Source of the DNA: Marinobacter sp. MDS2
GTDB taxonomy: Bacteria > Pseudomonadota > Gammaproteobacteria > Pseudomonadales > Oleiphilaceae
NCBI RefSeq assembly: GCF_030718085.1
Contig: NZ_JAVAJF010000001.1
Coordinates: 62,001 to 126,000, forward strand
Length of the DNA: 64,000 nucleotides
Direction of reading: 5' to 3'
A program made the translations under genes and the position numbers. Shown here piece by piece: positions 36,383-45,749 of the stretch; position 1 is the first letter of the stretch; each line of letters starts with the position of its first letter. The notes beneath the pieces are model-generated. The model worked only from the letters and a program-made list of their open reading frames with translations, ran no database searches and was not told where the DNA came from.

Positions 36383-37032
36383 TGTCAGAGTTTGATTTTC
36401 ATGGCCTGACAGCCAGCTTTGAAGGACAGCGGGTGATTGGCCCGCTGTCACTTCACATGAACGAAGGTGAGCACATCGCGTTGGTCGGTAAAAGTGGTGC
36501 GGGGAAATCAACACTGATCAAAGTGCTTTACGAACGCCTGCAGCAGCAAGCATCTCTGATTCCGCAAGGGTTAGGGCTAGTCAATGCGTTGCCGGTATTC
36601 CATAACGTATTTATGGGCCAGCTTGACCATCACCCGACCTGGTATAACACGCTGACGTTATTGCGCCCCTTTTCAAAAGACAAGAACACCGTTAAAGCTC
36701 TGCTCGATGAGCTCTCGATTTCGGAAAAGCTATGGATACCAGCGGCAACACTGTCGGGTGGCCAACGCCAACGGGTAGCCATTGCCCGTGCACTTTATCG
36801 GCAAGCGCCGATACTGTTAGCTGACGAACCCATTTCAGCTCTGGATGGCCCTATGGCGCATGCCGCCATGCAATTGCTGACCGGCCGCTTCAACACCAGC
36901 ATTGTTGCACTCCACGACGTAGAGATGGCGCTCGCCTACTGCGACCGGATTATCGGCATTCAAGACGGCCAGATAGCGCTGGATGAACCAGCGAAAAATC
37001 TGGTAGCGTCAGACATTGCTTCGATCTACTGA
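36382..37032 (+). CDS. PhnC-like ABC transporter ATPase
   Basis: The 216-residue ATPase has Walker A GKSGAGKST, signature LSGGQRQRVAIARAL, Walker B ILLADEPISALD and H-loop VALHDVEMA. It is shorter than typical PhnC (about 250 residues), mainly between Walker A and the signature. It overlaps the binding-protein stop by one base and forms a three-gene transporter with the flanking genes. Confidence 0.85.
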   Translation: MSEFDFHGLTASFEGQRVIGPLSLHMNEGEHIALVGKSGAGKSTLIKVLYERLQQQASLIPQGLGLVNALPVFHNVFMGQLDHHPTWYNTLTLLRPFSKDKNTVKALLDELSISEKLWIPAATLSGGQRQRVAIARALYRQAPILLADEPISALDGPMAHAAMQLLTGRFNTSIVALHDVEMALAYCDRIIGIQDGQIALDEPAKNLVASDIASIY

Positions 37033-37048
37033 CTGGCCGATCAAAACC

Positions 37049-38515
37049 ATGTTCGCCTACCCTACCGTCCGCACCAGCTTCATTTTCCTGGCTATCGCCT
37101 TAGCGGGACTGTTGGTGGCCGACATTGCCATTACCACCGCAAATCCCTGGCAGGATTTGGGCCGGCTGTTTTGGGGGGTCGTAACGCCTAACTTCTTCAG
37201 CACCGAAGGCTTGCTGACAGCACTGCTTCGCACAGTCGCATTTGCGTTTGTCGGCGTGGCCCTTGGCAGCGTATGCGGATTCGCTCTCTCGCTGGTGTAC
37301 CGATTCTTACCCGTACGCATGTTCTGCGCGTTCATTCGCTCTATTCATGAACTGTTCTGGGCCCTGATCTTTCTCCAGTTTTTCGGCTTTCATCCGCTCA
37401 CCGGTGTATTGGCCATCGCCATTCCCTACGCCGGCATTTTTGCCAAGGTGTATTCAGAGATCTTTGAAGAATCCGACCCAGAGCCCGGCCGGCTTCTGCC
37501 GCCCGGCACCTCAGCCATTTCGGCGTTTCTCTACGCCAAAATTCCGGACTGCTGGGTACAGCTCAGAACCTACACCGCCTACCGCCTTGAGTGCGGCATG
37601 CGCTCTTCAGCCATTCTCGGGTTTGTTGGCCTGCCCACGCTGGGTTTCTATCTGGAATCGTCCTTCTCTCAAGGGCTGTATTCCGACGCCGGCGCCATGC
37701 TGGTGCTGTTTTACGTTCTGATTGCCACCATGCCCCTTTGGGTTCGCCCCAAGCTGCTTCCGGCCTACATTTTAGCAGCGCCGTTTTTTCTGGGTGATGG
37801 CATGCCCATTATCTGGGGCAATGTAAAGCGCTTCTTTACCGAAGACATTGTTCCGGCCCCCCTGCGCAACGGCGAGGGTTTGATCGGGCTTTCCGAATGG
37901 ATGGCCGATGTATGGGTTAACGAGGCGCTGCCCGGCATTTGGAACACCGTAGTCCTCACCCAGATTGCTCTGGTCGCCACCGGCATTTTGTCGCTGCTGG
38001 CTTTCCCGCTCATCTCCAGACACTTTGGCGGGCCGGTCCGGCGCACTTCTGGTCACATTCTTTTGGTCATCGCCCGCTCTACACCCGAATACATCCTCGC
38101 GTATATCTTGCTTCAGCTCTGGGGGCCTTCCATGCTCCCGGCGGTGGTTGCACTGGCGCTGCATAATGGCGGCATTATCGGCCATCTGATTGGTCGGCAA
38201 ACCAATACCATCGAACTGCGCCCTGACGCACCAACCGGCCTGTCCCGGTACAGCTGGGAATTGCTGCCCCGCGTATACCGCTCTTTCCTGGCGTTTCTGT
38301 TTTACCGGTGGGAAATCATCATGCGGGAGACCGCCATTCTAGGGATTCTGGGCATATACACTCTGGGCTTTTATGTAGACAGTGCTATCCAGAACATCCG
38401 CTTTGACCGGGCGATGGTGCTGATTCTGATTACGGCGCTACTGAACATTGGCGTGGATGCCCTCGGCCGTTACATTCGGCGAAAACTTGCCCTCAAAACC
38501 ATGCCCACCTGCTGA
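37049..38515 (+). CDS. PhnE-like permease, two tandem permease domains
   Basis: The 488-residue protein carries two permease units in one chain, each about 240 residues. The coupling regions read MRSSAILGFVGLPTLGFYL in the first half and MRETAILGILGIYTLGFYV in the second, both typical of PhnE. The fused arrangement lets one polypeptide form the whole pore. The ATG at 37049 lies shortly after the ATPase stop; a TTG at 37016 would overlap that gene. It completes the operon with the binding protein and ATPase. Confidence 0.85.
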   Translation: MFAYPTVRTSFIFLAIALAGLLVADIAITTANPWQDLGRLFWGVVTPNFFSTEGLLTALLRTVAFAFVGVALGSVCGFALSLVYRFLPVRMFCAFIRSIHELFWALIFLQFFGFHPLTGVLAIAIPYAGIFAKVYSEIFEESDPEPGRLLPPGTSAISAFLYAKIPDCWVQLRTYTAYRLECGMRSSAILGFVGLPTLGFYLESSFSQGLYSDAGAMLVLFYVLIATMPLWVRPKLLPAYILAAPFFLGDGMPIIWGNVKRFFTEDIVPAPLRNGEGLIGLSEWMADVWVNEALPGIWNTVVLTQIALVATGILSLLAFPLISRHFGGPVRRTSGHILLVIARSTPEYILAYILLQLWGPSMLPAVVALALHNGGIIGHLIGRQTNTIELRPDAPTGLSRYSWELLPRVYRSFLAFLFYRWEIIMRETAILGILGIYTLGFYVDSAIQNIRFDRAMVLILITALLNIGVDALGRYIRRKLALKTMPTC

Positions 38516-38672
38516 ATTTCCCCAAAACCATTGGGACAAGCGTCACAGATCAACAAGCCCACGTGCAATCCACCACGAACTGTGGAGTGGGTTGCACCGA
38601 ACCGCAGTTACTCAATGTTACACTTCCTGCCATCGAGCAACGCATCAACAATGTTTTCAGGAACTTAGCGCA

Positions 38673-39257
38673 ATGGTCTACGGGGTGGTGGCAATAACTC
38701 AAATCGGGCTTCTGTTATTGCTCGGCCTGCTGGGGGTGCGAATGTACAGTTTAAGCCGGCGGGAAGTTGCTGAGCCTCATGGCCCTGTTGCATTCATTAA
38801 TAGTGATTGGCCTTACACGTCCGGCAAACGCACCCGCGCACCAGCGAAAGATACAGTCCCTATGGCTTTGGACCGAGCTGATTTGTGCTCAAAGCTGCAT
38901 ATTCTTGCCGGGTTACAAGAGCGGGATTGCCATTTGAAGGGGTTATCGATCGCTGAAGCCCCGCCTGCCGTGAGGGCCTACGCGACCGCCTGGCTTTACG
39001 GGGCTAGTTGTTCATTGTGCCCGAAAGCTGCACGCCATTCTGACGGATTAGCCGTAATTGTTGCGGGCATTGCCAGCCGGAAAACCGGCATGCGCCAAAC
39101 CGAAGCGATACAAGCCATTGCCACACTCACCTCCAACAACATCTTGCTCGCCTGTTATCGGGCTGGGCTTGAAGGTGCGGAATTCTGGGAAGACAACCAC
39201 CACGTGCCCTCATCAGCAAGCTTGTATGAAGCCGTTACAAGCAATGCCTTTATCTGA
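38673..39257 (+). CDS. Unrecognised single-helix membrane protein
   Basis: I do not recognise this 194-residue protein. It starts at an ATG with AGGA upstream, has one N-terminal membrane helix (about 3-22) and a soluble part of about 165 residues. That part contains a C-x2-C pair (GASCSLCPKAARHSDG). The frame upstream of 38673 overlaps the permease end and is not needed. It follows the putative selenate transporter on the same strand by 157 bp. Whether it belongs to that unit is unclear. Confidence 0.6.
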   Translation: MVYGVVAITQIGLLLLLGLLGVRMYSLSRREVAEPHGPVAFINSDWPYTSGKRTRAPAKDTVPMALDRADLCSKLHILAGLQERDCHLKGLSIAEAPPAVRAYATAWLYGASCSLCPKAARHSDGLAVIVAGIASRKTGMRQTEAIQAIATLTSNNILLACYRAGLEGAEFWEDNHHVPSSASLYEAVTSNAFI

Positions 39258-39308
39258 ACCGGTCTTGTTTCCAGTCGATACGGCGCGAGACAACAATTAA
39301 AAAACCAA

Positions 39309-39761
39309 CTACATCTTTGCCTGAAAGAACAGGATGGGCGACACACTTCCCAATGGTTGCTGGCCACTTTGCAAATCGATCTGCCACACCATCTCAGACC
39401 CGGTCGCACATAAGGGGGCTTCAAATTCTGCCTGGAAGTGGGTGGCAGATTCTTGTTTCAATGGCACGGGGTACTCGCCCATGTACATCGAACGGCCTCG
39501 CAATACGGCAAGAAAGCGATCAGGCGCATTCGGGGTTTCGACGGTCAAAGCATAAAGGTGCTGTCCGGCCTTGCCCACCTGAGGCGTCAGGCTAACCTGC
39601 CATTGCCCTTCGGGCGTACTCCAGTTGCAAGGGCCTGCCAGAAGATCACATTCCGGGCGCGCAACTTCCTCCTCTGCGTCTTCGGGATATTTCAGCGCCC
39701 AAAAGGCCGTCCCGATTACTGTCATCAGAACAACCGCTACTCCTAGAACACGTAACATCAT
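39309..39761 (-). CDS. Unrecognised exported or membrane-anchored protein
   Basis: The 150-residue protein has an N-terminal hydrophobic segment (about 3-22) acting as signal or anchor, and then a beta-rich domain. Two cysteines (ECDLLAGPCNW) could form a disulfide, and another occurs near the end (LCATGS). I know of no family. It converges on the gene at 38673, and its start faces the ABC-2 exporter genes. Confidence 0.6.
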   Translation of the reverse strand: MMLRVLGVAVVLMTVIGTAFWALKYPEDAEEEVARPECDLLAGPCNWSTPEGQWQVSLTPQVGKAGQHLYALTVETPNAPDRFLAVLRGRSMYMGEYPVPLKQESATHFQAEFEAPLCATGSEMVWQIDLQSGQQPLGSVSPILFFQAKM

Positions 39762-39894
39762 CGGCCTCAGTTTGTATGCAAGCTCACATTATGGGGATAT
39801 GTGCGCACAAGGCAAAGGTTTCTAAACTGCCGCCACCGTGAGAAAATGTGCGGCTTTCTGGTTTGAGTCACCCACATAAACAGGACACATAGCC

Positions 39895-40815
39895 GTGCAG
39901 CCGGATATCTCCATAAAGAACCTGAACAAGATTTATGAAGGTGGTTTTCAGGCGCTCAATGATATCAATCTGGACATCTACCCGGGGGAAATTTTTGCTC
40001 TGCTAGGCCCCAACGGTGCCGGCAAAACAACGCTCATCTCCATTATCTGTGGCATCGTCAACAAATCCAGCGGGCACGCGACCGCAGCGGGCTACGACAT
40101 CGTTAAAGAATACCGCAAAGCCCGTGAAGCCATAGGCTTGGTGCCCCAGGAACTCAATACCGACTCGTTCGAAACGGTATGGCATGCGGTTTCTTTCAGT
40201 CGAGGTCTATTTGGCAAAGCCCCGAAACCCAGCCACATCGAAAAAGTGCTCAAAGACCTTTCCTTGTGGGATAAACGCGACAACCGAATTATGTCGCTAT
40301 CGGGGGGCATGAAGCGCCGTGTGATGATCGCCAAAGCCCTGTCCCACGAACCCCGCATCCTGTTTTTGGACGAGCCCACCGCAGGCGTGGATGTGGAGCT
40401 GCGCCGCGACATGTGGGAGATGGTTCGAAAACTCCGCGAGAACGGCACCACCGTGATTCTGACAACCCACTACATCGAAGAAGCCGAAGAAATGGCCGAC
40501 CGCATCGGCGTGATACGGCAGGGCCAGATCATTTTGGTTGAAGAAAAAGACCGTCTGATGTCTAAGCTGGGCAAGAAAGAGCTGCGCCTGCATCTGCAAA
40601 ACAAACTGGAAGCCGTACCTGGAGAGCTGACGCTCGAACCTGTAGAACTGTCAGAAGATGGCTACCAACTGATTTATACCTTCGACTCCCAGAAACAACA
40701 GGCCGGCGTTGCCCGGTTGCTCCGCACTTTGGGTGATTTGGGCATTGAATACCGTGACCTTCAAACACGGGAAAGCTCTCTCGAAGAGATTTTTGTTGGT
40801 CTAGTTAACGAGTAA
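39895..40815 (+). CDS. ABC-2 type exporter ATPase
   Basis: The 306-residue protein begins at GTG after an AGGA site. It has Walker [11 protein letters not shown], signature [15 protein letters not shown], Walker [13 protein letters not shown] and H-loop [15 protein letters not shown]. The C-terminal extension of about 80 residues, including [11 protein letters not shown], is typical of YadG/DrrA-type exporters. It pairs with the permease that follows after about 20 bp. Confidence 0.9.
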   Translation: MQPDISIKNLNKIYEGGFQALNDINLDIYPGEIFALLGPNGAGKTTLISIICGIVNKSSGHATAAGYDIVKEYRKAREAIGLVPQELNTDSFETVWHAVSFSRGLFGKAPKPSHIEKVLKDLSLWDKRDNRIMSLSGGMKRRVMIAKALSHEPRILFLDEPTAGVDVELRRDMWEMVRKLRENGTTVILTTHYIEEAEEMADRIGVIRQGQIILVEEKDRLMSKLGKKELRLHLQNKLEAVPGELTLEPVELSEDGYQLIYTFDSQKQQAGVARLLRTLGDLGIEYRDLQTRESSLEEIFVGLVNE

Positions 40816-40839
40816 AACCGCGCCCGCACGGAGATGGAA

Positions 40840-41601
40840 ATGAATTTGTACGGTGTAAAAGCAATTTATAAGTTTGAAATGGCGCGTATGCGGCGCACGC
40901 TGATGCAAAGCGTGTTGTCGCCGGTGATCTCCACTTGCCTGTATTTCGTGGTGTTCGGTTCAGCCATTGGTTCCCGCATGGGTGATATTGACAGCATCAG
41001 CTACGGGGCCTACATCATCCCCGGACTGGTCATGCTCTCGCTACTGATGCAAAGCATCTCTAACGCCTCGTTTGGTATCTACATGCCGAAATTCTCCGGC
41101 ACTATTTACGAAGTGCTGTCTGCACCGGTGTCCTATTTCGAAATCGTCTTGGGTTATGTGGGTGCGGCCGCTACCAAATCGGTTTTGCTTGGTTTGATCA
41201 TCCTGGCTACCGCCCGTTTGTTCGTTGACTACTCGGTTCTGCACCCGTTCTGGATGGTAGCGTTCCTCTCCCTGACCGCTGTCACTTTCAGTTTGTTTGG
41301 GTTCATCATTGGTATCTGGGCAGATGGTTTCGAGAAGCTGCAGATCGTACCCATGATGATCGTAACCCCACTCGTTTTTCTGGGCGGCACGTTTTACTCC
41401 ATCGATATGCTCCCTGAAATCTGGCAAACCATCAGCTTATTCAACCCGGTGGTGTATCTGATCAGCGGCTTCCGATGGGCGTTTTATGGCGTTTCAGACG
41501 TGCACATCGGCGTGAGTGTGGGCATGACTCTGATGTTCCTCGCCATGTGCCTGACCACCATCTGGTGGATCTTCAAGACCGGTTATCGTTTGCGGTCATG
41601 A
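40840..41601 (+). CDS. ABC-2 type exporter permease
   Basis: The permease (253 residues from the ATG at 40840, which has GGAG at good spacing; an ATG six bases earlier also exists) has six membrane helices and the ABC-2 signature region [17 protein letters not shown]. It is similar in plan to E. coli YadH. With the ATPase it likely exports a lipid, polysaccharide or small molecule. Its stop overlaps the next gene start (ATGA). Confidence 0.9.
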   Translation: MNLYGVKAIYKFEMARMRRTLMQSVLSPVISTCLYFVVFGSAIGSRMGDIDSISYGAYIIPGLVMLSLLMQSISNASFGIYMPKFSGTIYEVLSAPVSYFEIVLGYVGAAATKSVLLGLIILATARLFVDYSVLHPFWMVAFLSLTAVTFSLFGFIIGIWADGFEKLQIVPMMIVTPLVFLGGTFYSIDMLPEIWQTISLFNPVVYLISGFRWAFYGVSDVHIGVSVGMTLMFLAMCLTTIWWIFKTGYRLRS

Positions 41602-42101
41602 ACATCATAACCGCTTTAATTCCCTTCTGCGCGCTGGCTCTGGCGGGCTGCGGCGCTGCCGAAGCCGGTAAAACAACCGAGCCGGTCAAGCTGCAACAGG
41701 TACAAGCCTGTTTTGCGAGTGGTGGTGAGGGGTATCCGGTCACGGTTGAAATCGCCAGCGACCCGGAAGAACGCAAGAAGGGGCTTATGGGCCGGCGTGA
41801 TTTGGATGAAAACGCCGGAATGGTGTTTGAATATCAGGAAGACCGCCCTGCCCGGTATGGCTTCTGGATGTACAAAACCCTCATACCGCTCGACATCGCA
41901 TTTCTCGACGAGCGCGGCGTAATCGTCAGCGTCCGCCATATGCTGCCATGCACATCGTCCCGGAGTTCAGACTGCCCCATTTACCCGGCCGGAAAACCGT
42001 TTCGGAATGCCGTGGAAATGAATGCCGGTTACTTCAAAGCTCATCGTATTGATGAGGGTGACCGGCTCATCTGGCCTTCAGAAGGTACCTGCCCGCCCTG
42101 A
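41598..42101 (+). CDS. DUF192 lipoprotein
   Basis: The 167-residue product has a lipoprotein signal with lipobox LAGC (lipidated C18). The DUF192 core follows: [38 protein letters not shown] and the late AVEMNAG. DUF192 proteins are secreted or periplasmic, with unknown function. It is translationally coupled to the ABC-2 permease and converges on the enoyl-CoA hydratase gene with abutting stops. Confidence 0.88.
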   Translation: MNIITALIPFCALALAGCGAAEAGKTTEPVKLQQVQACFASGGEGYPVTVEIASDPEERKKGLMGRRDLDENAGMVFEYQEDRPARYGFWMYKTLIPLDIAFLDERGVIVSVRHMLPCTSSRSSDCPIYPAGKPFRNAVEMNAGYFKAHRIDEGDRLIWPSEGTCPP

Positions 42102-42884
42102 TTATGAGTGGCGCCACTCGGGCTGGCGCTTATCCAAAAAGGCAGAGATGCCTTCTTTTGCATCGTGCGAAACCACATTGCTGGCCATTACTTCTGCGGT
42201 GTAGTCGTAAGCTTCGTTGAGCGGCATTTCCAGCTGGCGGTAGAACGCTGTTTTACCCACGTTGAGAGTGTGGGCGGATTTCCCCGCAATGGTCGCGGCC
42301 ATGCTGTATACCGTCTCATCCAGCAACTCCGGCTCCACAACTCGGTTAACCAGCCCCATCTGCTCTGCTCGTTCCGCATCAATCATGTTTCCTGTCAGCA
42401 GCATCTCCATTGAATGCTTGCGAGACACGTTCCGAGACAACGCAACCATCGGTGTGGAGCAAAACAAACCGATATTCACCCCCGGTGTCGCAAACCTCGC
42501 CCCGGCTTCTGCAACGGCCAGATCACAGCTGGCCACCAGCTGACAGCCAGCCGCTGTGGCCACGCCTGCCACTCGAGCGATCACCGGTTGCGGCAGGTTC
42601 ACGATTTGCTGCATCACTTCACTGCATTTCTCGAACAGCTCTTTTTGAAACGCATGGCTATCGAACTGGCTACGAATCTCCTTGAGATCGTGGCCCGCAC
42701 AGAACACATGGCCCGCTGCCGACAGCACAACCACTCGCGACGAACCATTCGTCGCGATATCCGAAAGAGCATCGCCTAATGCCTGCAGCATTTTCAGAGA
42801 GAGACTATTGCGCCGCTCCGGCTGGTTCAAGGTCAGCGTCGTGATGCCTTGGTCATCCGTGGTGAGTGTCAGTAATTCTGCCAT
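42102..42884 (-). CDS. Enoyl-CoA hydratase/isomerase family protein (ECHDC3-like)
   Basis: The 260-residue crotonase-fold enzyme has oxyanion-hole motifs AAGHVFCAGHDLKEI and GVATAAGCQLVASCDLAVA. The segment GVNIGLFCSTPMVALSR matches the ECHDC3 subgroup. The ATG at 42884 has GGAG nine bases upstream; the longer frame is unlikely. In this subgroup the second catalytic glutamate of classical hydratases is not obvious (GLFCSTP where GVPE-like sequence would be), so the reaction is uncertain. Confidence 0.85.
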   Translation of the reverse strand: MAELLTLTTDDQGITTLTLNQPERRNSLSLKMLQALGDALSDIATNGSSRVVVLSAAGHVFCAGHDLKEIRSQFDSHAFQKELFEKCSEVMQQIVNLPQPVIARVAGVATAAGCQLVASCDLAVAEAGARFATPGVNIGLFCSTPMVALSRNVSRKHSMEMLLTGNMIDAERAEQMGLVNRVVEPELLDETVYSMAATIAGKSAHTLNVGKTAFYRQLEMPLNEAYDYTAEVMASNVVSHDAKEGISAFLDKRQPEWRHS

Positions 42885-43067
42885 GTCGATATCTCCGAAA
42901 CGCTTATTTATTAGGATGCGCCCAGTATCAGACAACTTGCTACGACTGTCGAATACTAGCGGCAACACAAGGTTTTCCTATACTCTAAGACGTAGCTAGA
43001 TCCTTGAAAAATCGCCGGATTCACCAAGGTATACTCTGAAGCGAGCATTGGTTGCTGGGAGAGCAAT

Positions 43068-44459
43068 GTGTTTTTGATGAAACGCAAAGGTAATCATCGC
43101 CTGCAGCTGACTCGCACTGTGTCAGAGCCGGGGCGTTATCAGGTAGACCTTTACCTGTTCACCCCGCACGAAGACACCCTGACCTCCTGGACGCTTTCCG
43201 AACAGCAGTTCCTGTTCACCTCAATCGAACACCGGTTCAGTTTGCTGGGCCTGCCCGAACAGGATCGTATCGGCAAATCCAACCAGGCATTCGCCCTGCT
43301 CTCACCTCACTACGAAATCACCTTCGGCTCGTGGCTGTTTCAGTATCGCGCCTCCATGGAGCGGCTGCGCCAGCAAATTGAAAGTTCCGGTCTGAGTGTT
43401 GATTTGATCAAACGCGCTCTGCGCCTAAGCCGCAACTTTGCTCAGCGTTTGCGCAACTCCTCGCCAGCCAAAAGCAGCCAGCAACGCTACTACCGTTTAG
43501 CCGACATTTACTACTCCTGGCATACCGAGCAGTTTTTGCTGGAATGCCTGGCGATGGACGGCTTTGATGAGCTGGGCGAAGAGATTCGCGAATCGGTGAT
43601 CGAGTTTCTGGAACGGGAATACCTGCACCGCCAGGAACACGAATACAAAAGCAGTTTCAAAGGCAATGCCACGCGGGTATGGAACAGGATGGGTCTTTAT
43701 CACCGCCTGCTTGAATACCCGGTACTACTCAGGCCGAAAGTGATCGAGCTGGGCGAAGGCACCCGCAAAATGGTGAAGGCCGTTTCAACCACGCTCATTA
43801 TGGCGCTGTTCACCTACATCTTGTTCAACACCCGCACCATCAGCGAGCAGCTGTCGCTCAGCCTGTTGTTCGGCATTGCGCTCATTTACGCCGTTCGGGA
43901 CTTGCTGCGCGACGACATGATTAGCGCCATCACTCGCTGGCTGCGCAAAGGAAAACCACGCTGGAAAATTCGCCTATTAACGCCCTACACCAACAAACCC
44001 TTCGCGGGAAAGCGCGTGTGGCTGGATTACCGTAAACGCGCAGACCTCCCCCAACAGGTGAAAGAAAGCTCCGGCAAATGGGTCACGAACGAAGCACAAC
44101 AAATCGTGTGCTACCGCTCGGTTACCTACTTTGATCACTCGGCTCTGGAAAAGAGCCACCTGCAGGAACGCCTGAGCCTGGATTGCGATGCCCTGTGCGA
44201 AATGATTCAGCCCACAACCAACAAGCTGTACGCCTGGAGTGAAAAAGACGACCTCACATCCGAGATCAAAGCACACCCCATTGAAAAGCAGCACGATTAC
44301 GACCTGCTTCTGGTGTACTCCCAGCCCGGCCAACAACACCTATCCGCACAACGCTGGAGCTTGAGGTTAAGTAGCAGCGGGATTGTGGAGTGCGAAAAGA
44401 AAAAGGCAAACTGGCCCAAGCCGGACGGTGAAGAAAGCGAAAAGAAAAAGAACCTATAG
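43068..44459 (+). CDS. Conserved membrane protein of unknown function
   Basis: I do not recognise a named family for this roughly 463-residue protein. The N-terminal half is helical and rich in Arg, Gln and Glu. Two membrane helices follow at about 233-275 (VSTTLIMALFTYILF and LSLLFGIALIYAV), then a soluble region with many charged and aromatic residues, and a lysine-rich end. Start choice is unclear: GTG 43068 is close to GGGAGA, and TTG 43074 and ATG 43077 are alternatives. It lies 8 bp before the diguanylate cyclase gene and may be cotranscribed. Confidence 0.65.
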   Translation: MFLMKRKGNHRLQLTRTVSEPGRYQVDLYLFTPHEDTLTSWTLSEQQFLFTSIEHRFSLLGLPEQDRIGKSNQAFALLSPHYEITFGSWLFQYRASMERLRQQIESSGLSVDLIKRALRLSRNFAQRLRNSSPAKSSQQRYYRLADIYYSWHTEQFLLECLAMDGFDELGEEIRESVIEFLEREYLHRQEHEYKSSFKGNATRVWNRMGLYHRLLEYPVLLRPKVIELGEGTRKMVKAVSTTLIMALFTYILFNTRTISEQLSLSLLFGIALIYAVRDLLRDDMISAITRWLRKGKPRWKIRLLTPYTNKPFAGKRVWLDYRKRADLPQQVKESSGKWVTNEAQQIVCYRSVTYFDHSALEKSHLQERLSLDCDALCEMIQPTTNKLYAWSEKDDLTSEIKAHPIEKQHDYDLLLVYSQPGQQHLSAQRWSLRLSSSGIVECEKKKANWPKPDGEESEKKKNL

Positions 44460-44467
44460 GAAAGTTC

Positions 44468-45643
44468 ATGTCTATCCAACTTGATTTTCGCACCCTCAGC
44501 CTGACGTTGATGCTGTTTAGCATCGTGTTCGGGTTGGGCATGTTTGCCTATTCCAGAGAGCATCCCAAGTTCTTTGGCATAAAAACCATCGGTCTAGGCT
44601 ATTTTCTGATTGGCGGCGGCTGTGTTTTGCTCGGCCTGCGTCATTTTATTCATGATTTTGCCTCCATAGTGATTTCCAACCTGGCGATCATTATGGGCGT
44701 AGTGCTGACCTATCGGGGCCTGTTTCGTTTTCTTGGTATCTCATTGCCTCTTGAGCGTTGGCTGAGCCCCGCCCTTTTGATGCTGCTTGCATCTGTGTTG
44801 TACTTTTATACATTCCATACCCCAGATTTGATCCCGCGTATTCAGGCTTTCTCAACCGCATTTGCGATCGCATCCTTCATCGGCGCTTACGGGCTATTGC
44901 AGCACACTGACATCCGTAGCCGTATGGTCGTCAAAATGCTTATTGGCATGTTTTTGCTGGTAGGTGCCTTTTTTGTCTTCCGTTTGCTCTGGTCGTTCTA
45001 TCAGGTAGCGCCGGATGATTTCATGAACGCAGGGTTGCTCAGCTCTTTGGCGGTCATTGCCGGCGAGTTTTTGGTGATCTTATCTTCGTTTGCCACGATC
45101 TGGATGGCTTCCGATGAGCTGCAAGATGAACTCTCGGAGATGGCTCGGGTTGACCCTTTGACGGGAGTCTACAACCGGCGGGCGTTCGACGAATGTTGTG
45201 AAATCGAATTCAGCCGAGCACTGCGCTCTGGCAGCTCTTTCGCCATCATAATGTGCGATTTGGATCACTTTAAAAAAGTAAACGACCAGCACGGCCATCA
45301 TGTAGGTGACGAGGTGTTGAGACGCTTCGCCGGCATCCTCAAAAGCAGAGTGCGGCAGCATGATGTGGTTGCGCGCTTTGGCGGTGAAGAGTTTGTATTG
45401 CTTTTACCCAACAATAACGCTGACCAAGGCGCACAGGTAGCGGAAGATCTCAGAGCTAAAACCGCCGAAACGCAGATAGCAATCCCCCCTAAAACCGATC
45501 TGGCCGTTTCAGCAAGTTTCGGCGTGGCACAGTATTGCGCCGGTGACCGCGATTGGAGCGCAGTACTGCATCGTGCGGACAATGCACTTTACGCCGCCAA
45601 AAAACAGGGGCGTGATCGAGTTGTTGTGGTGGCTTCTGGTTGA
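44468..45643 (+). CDS. Membrane-bound diguanylate cyclase (GGDEF)
   Basis: The 391-residue protein has about seven N-terminal membrane helices (about 12-212) and a C-terminal GGDEF domain. The active-site loop is GGEEF (305-309), and the inhibitory site RQHD (296-299) sits five residues before it, so both synthesis and product feedback are expected. It makes c-di-GMP from two GTP. No EAL domain is present. Confidence 0.93.
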   Translation: MSIQLDFRTLSLTLMLFSIVFGLGMFAYSREHPKFFGIKTIGLGYFLIGGGCVLLGLRHFIHDFASIVISNLAIIMGVVLTYRGLFRFLGISLPLERWLSPALLMLLASVLYFYTFHTPDLIPRIQAFSTAFAIASFIGAYGLLQHTDIRSRMVVKMLIGMFLLVGAFFVFRLLWSFYQVAPDDFMNAGLLSSLAVIAGEFLVILSSFATIWMASDELQDELSEMARVDPLTGVYNRRAFDECCEIEFSRALRSGSSFAIIMCDLDHFKKVNDQHGHHVGDEVLRRFAGILKSRVRQHDVVARFGGEEFVLLLPNNNADQGAQVAEDLRAKTAETQIAIPPKTDLAVSASFGVAQYCAGDRDWSAVLHRADNALYAAKKQGRDRVVVVASG

Positions 45644-45658
45644 ATGAGTGTGCGGGTC

Positions 45659-45683
45659 ATGTGGTGCGTCGCTCAAACATGAT
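45659..45683 (-). repeat. Short copy of the ynfA 3' end
   Basis: The 25 bases match 46738-46762, the last codons of ynfA, at 20 positions. Read on the minus strand both give IMF-xx-RTT followed by a stop. The two copies flank the formate/nitrite transporter gene. Homology over so short a span is not certain. Confidence 0.35.
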
Positions 45684-45749
45684 AGGTGTAATATCTTCCG
45701 ATGTTAGCCAGGCACCAAAAACGTCTTTGGATAGCTAAAGGATAGTTGA

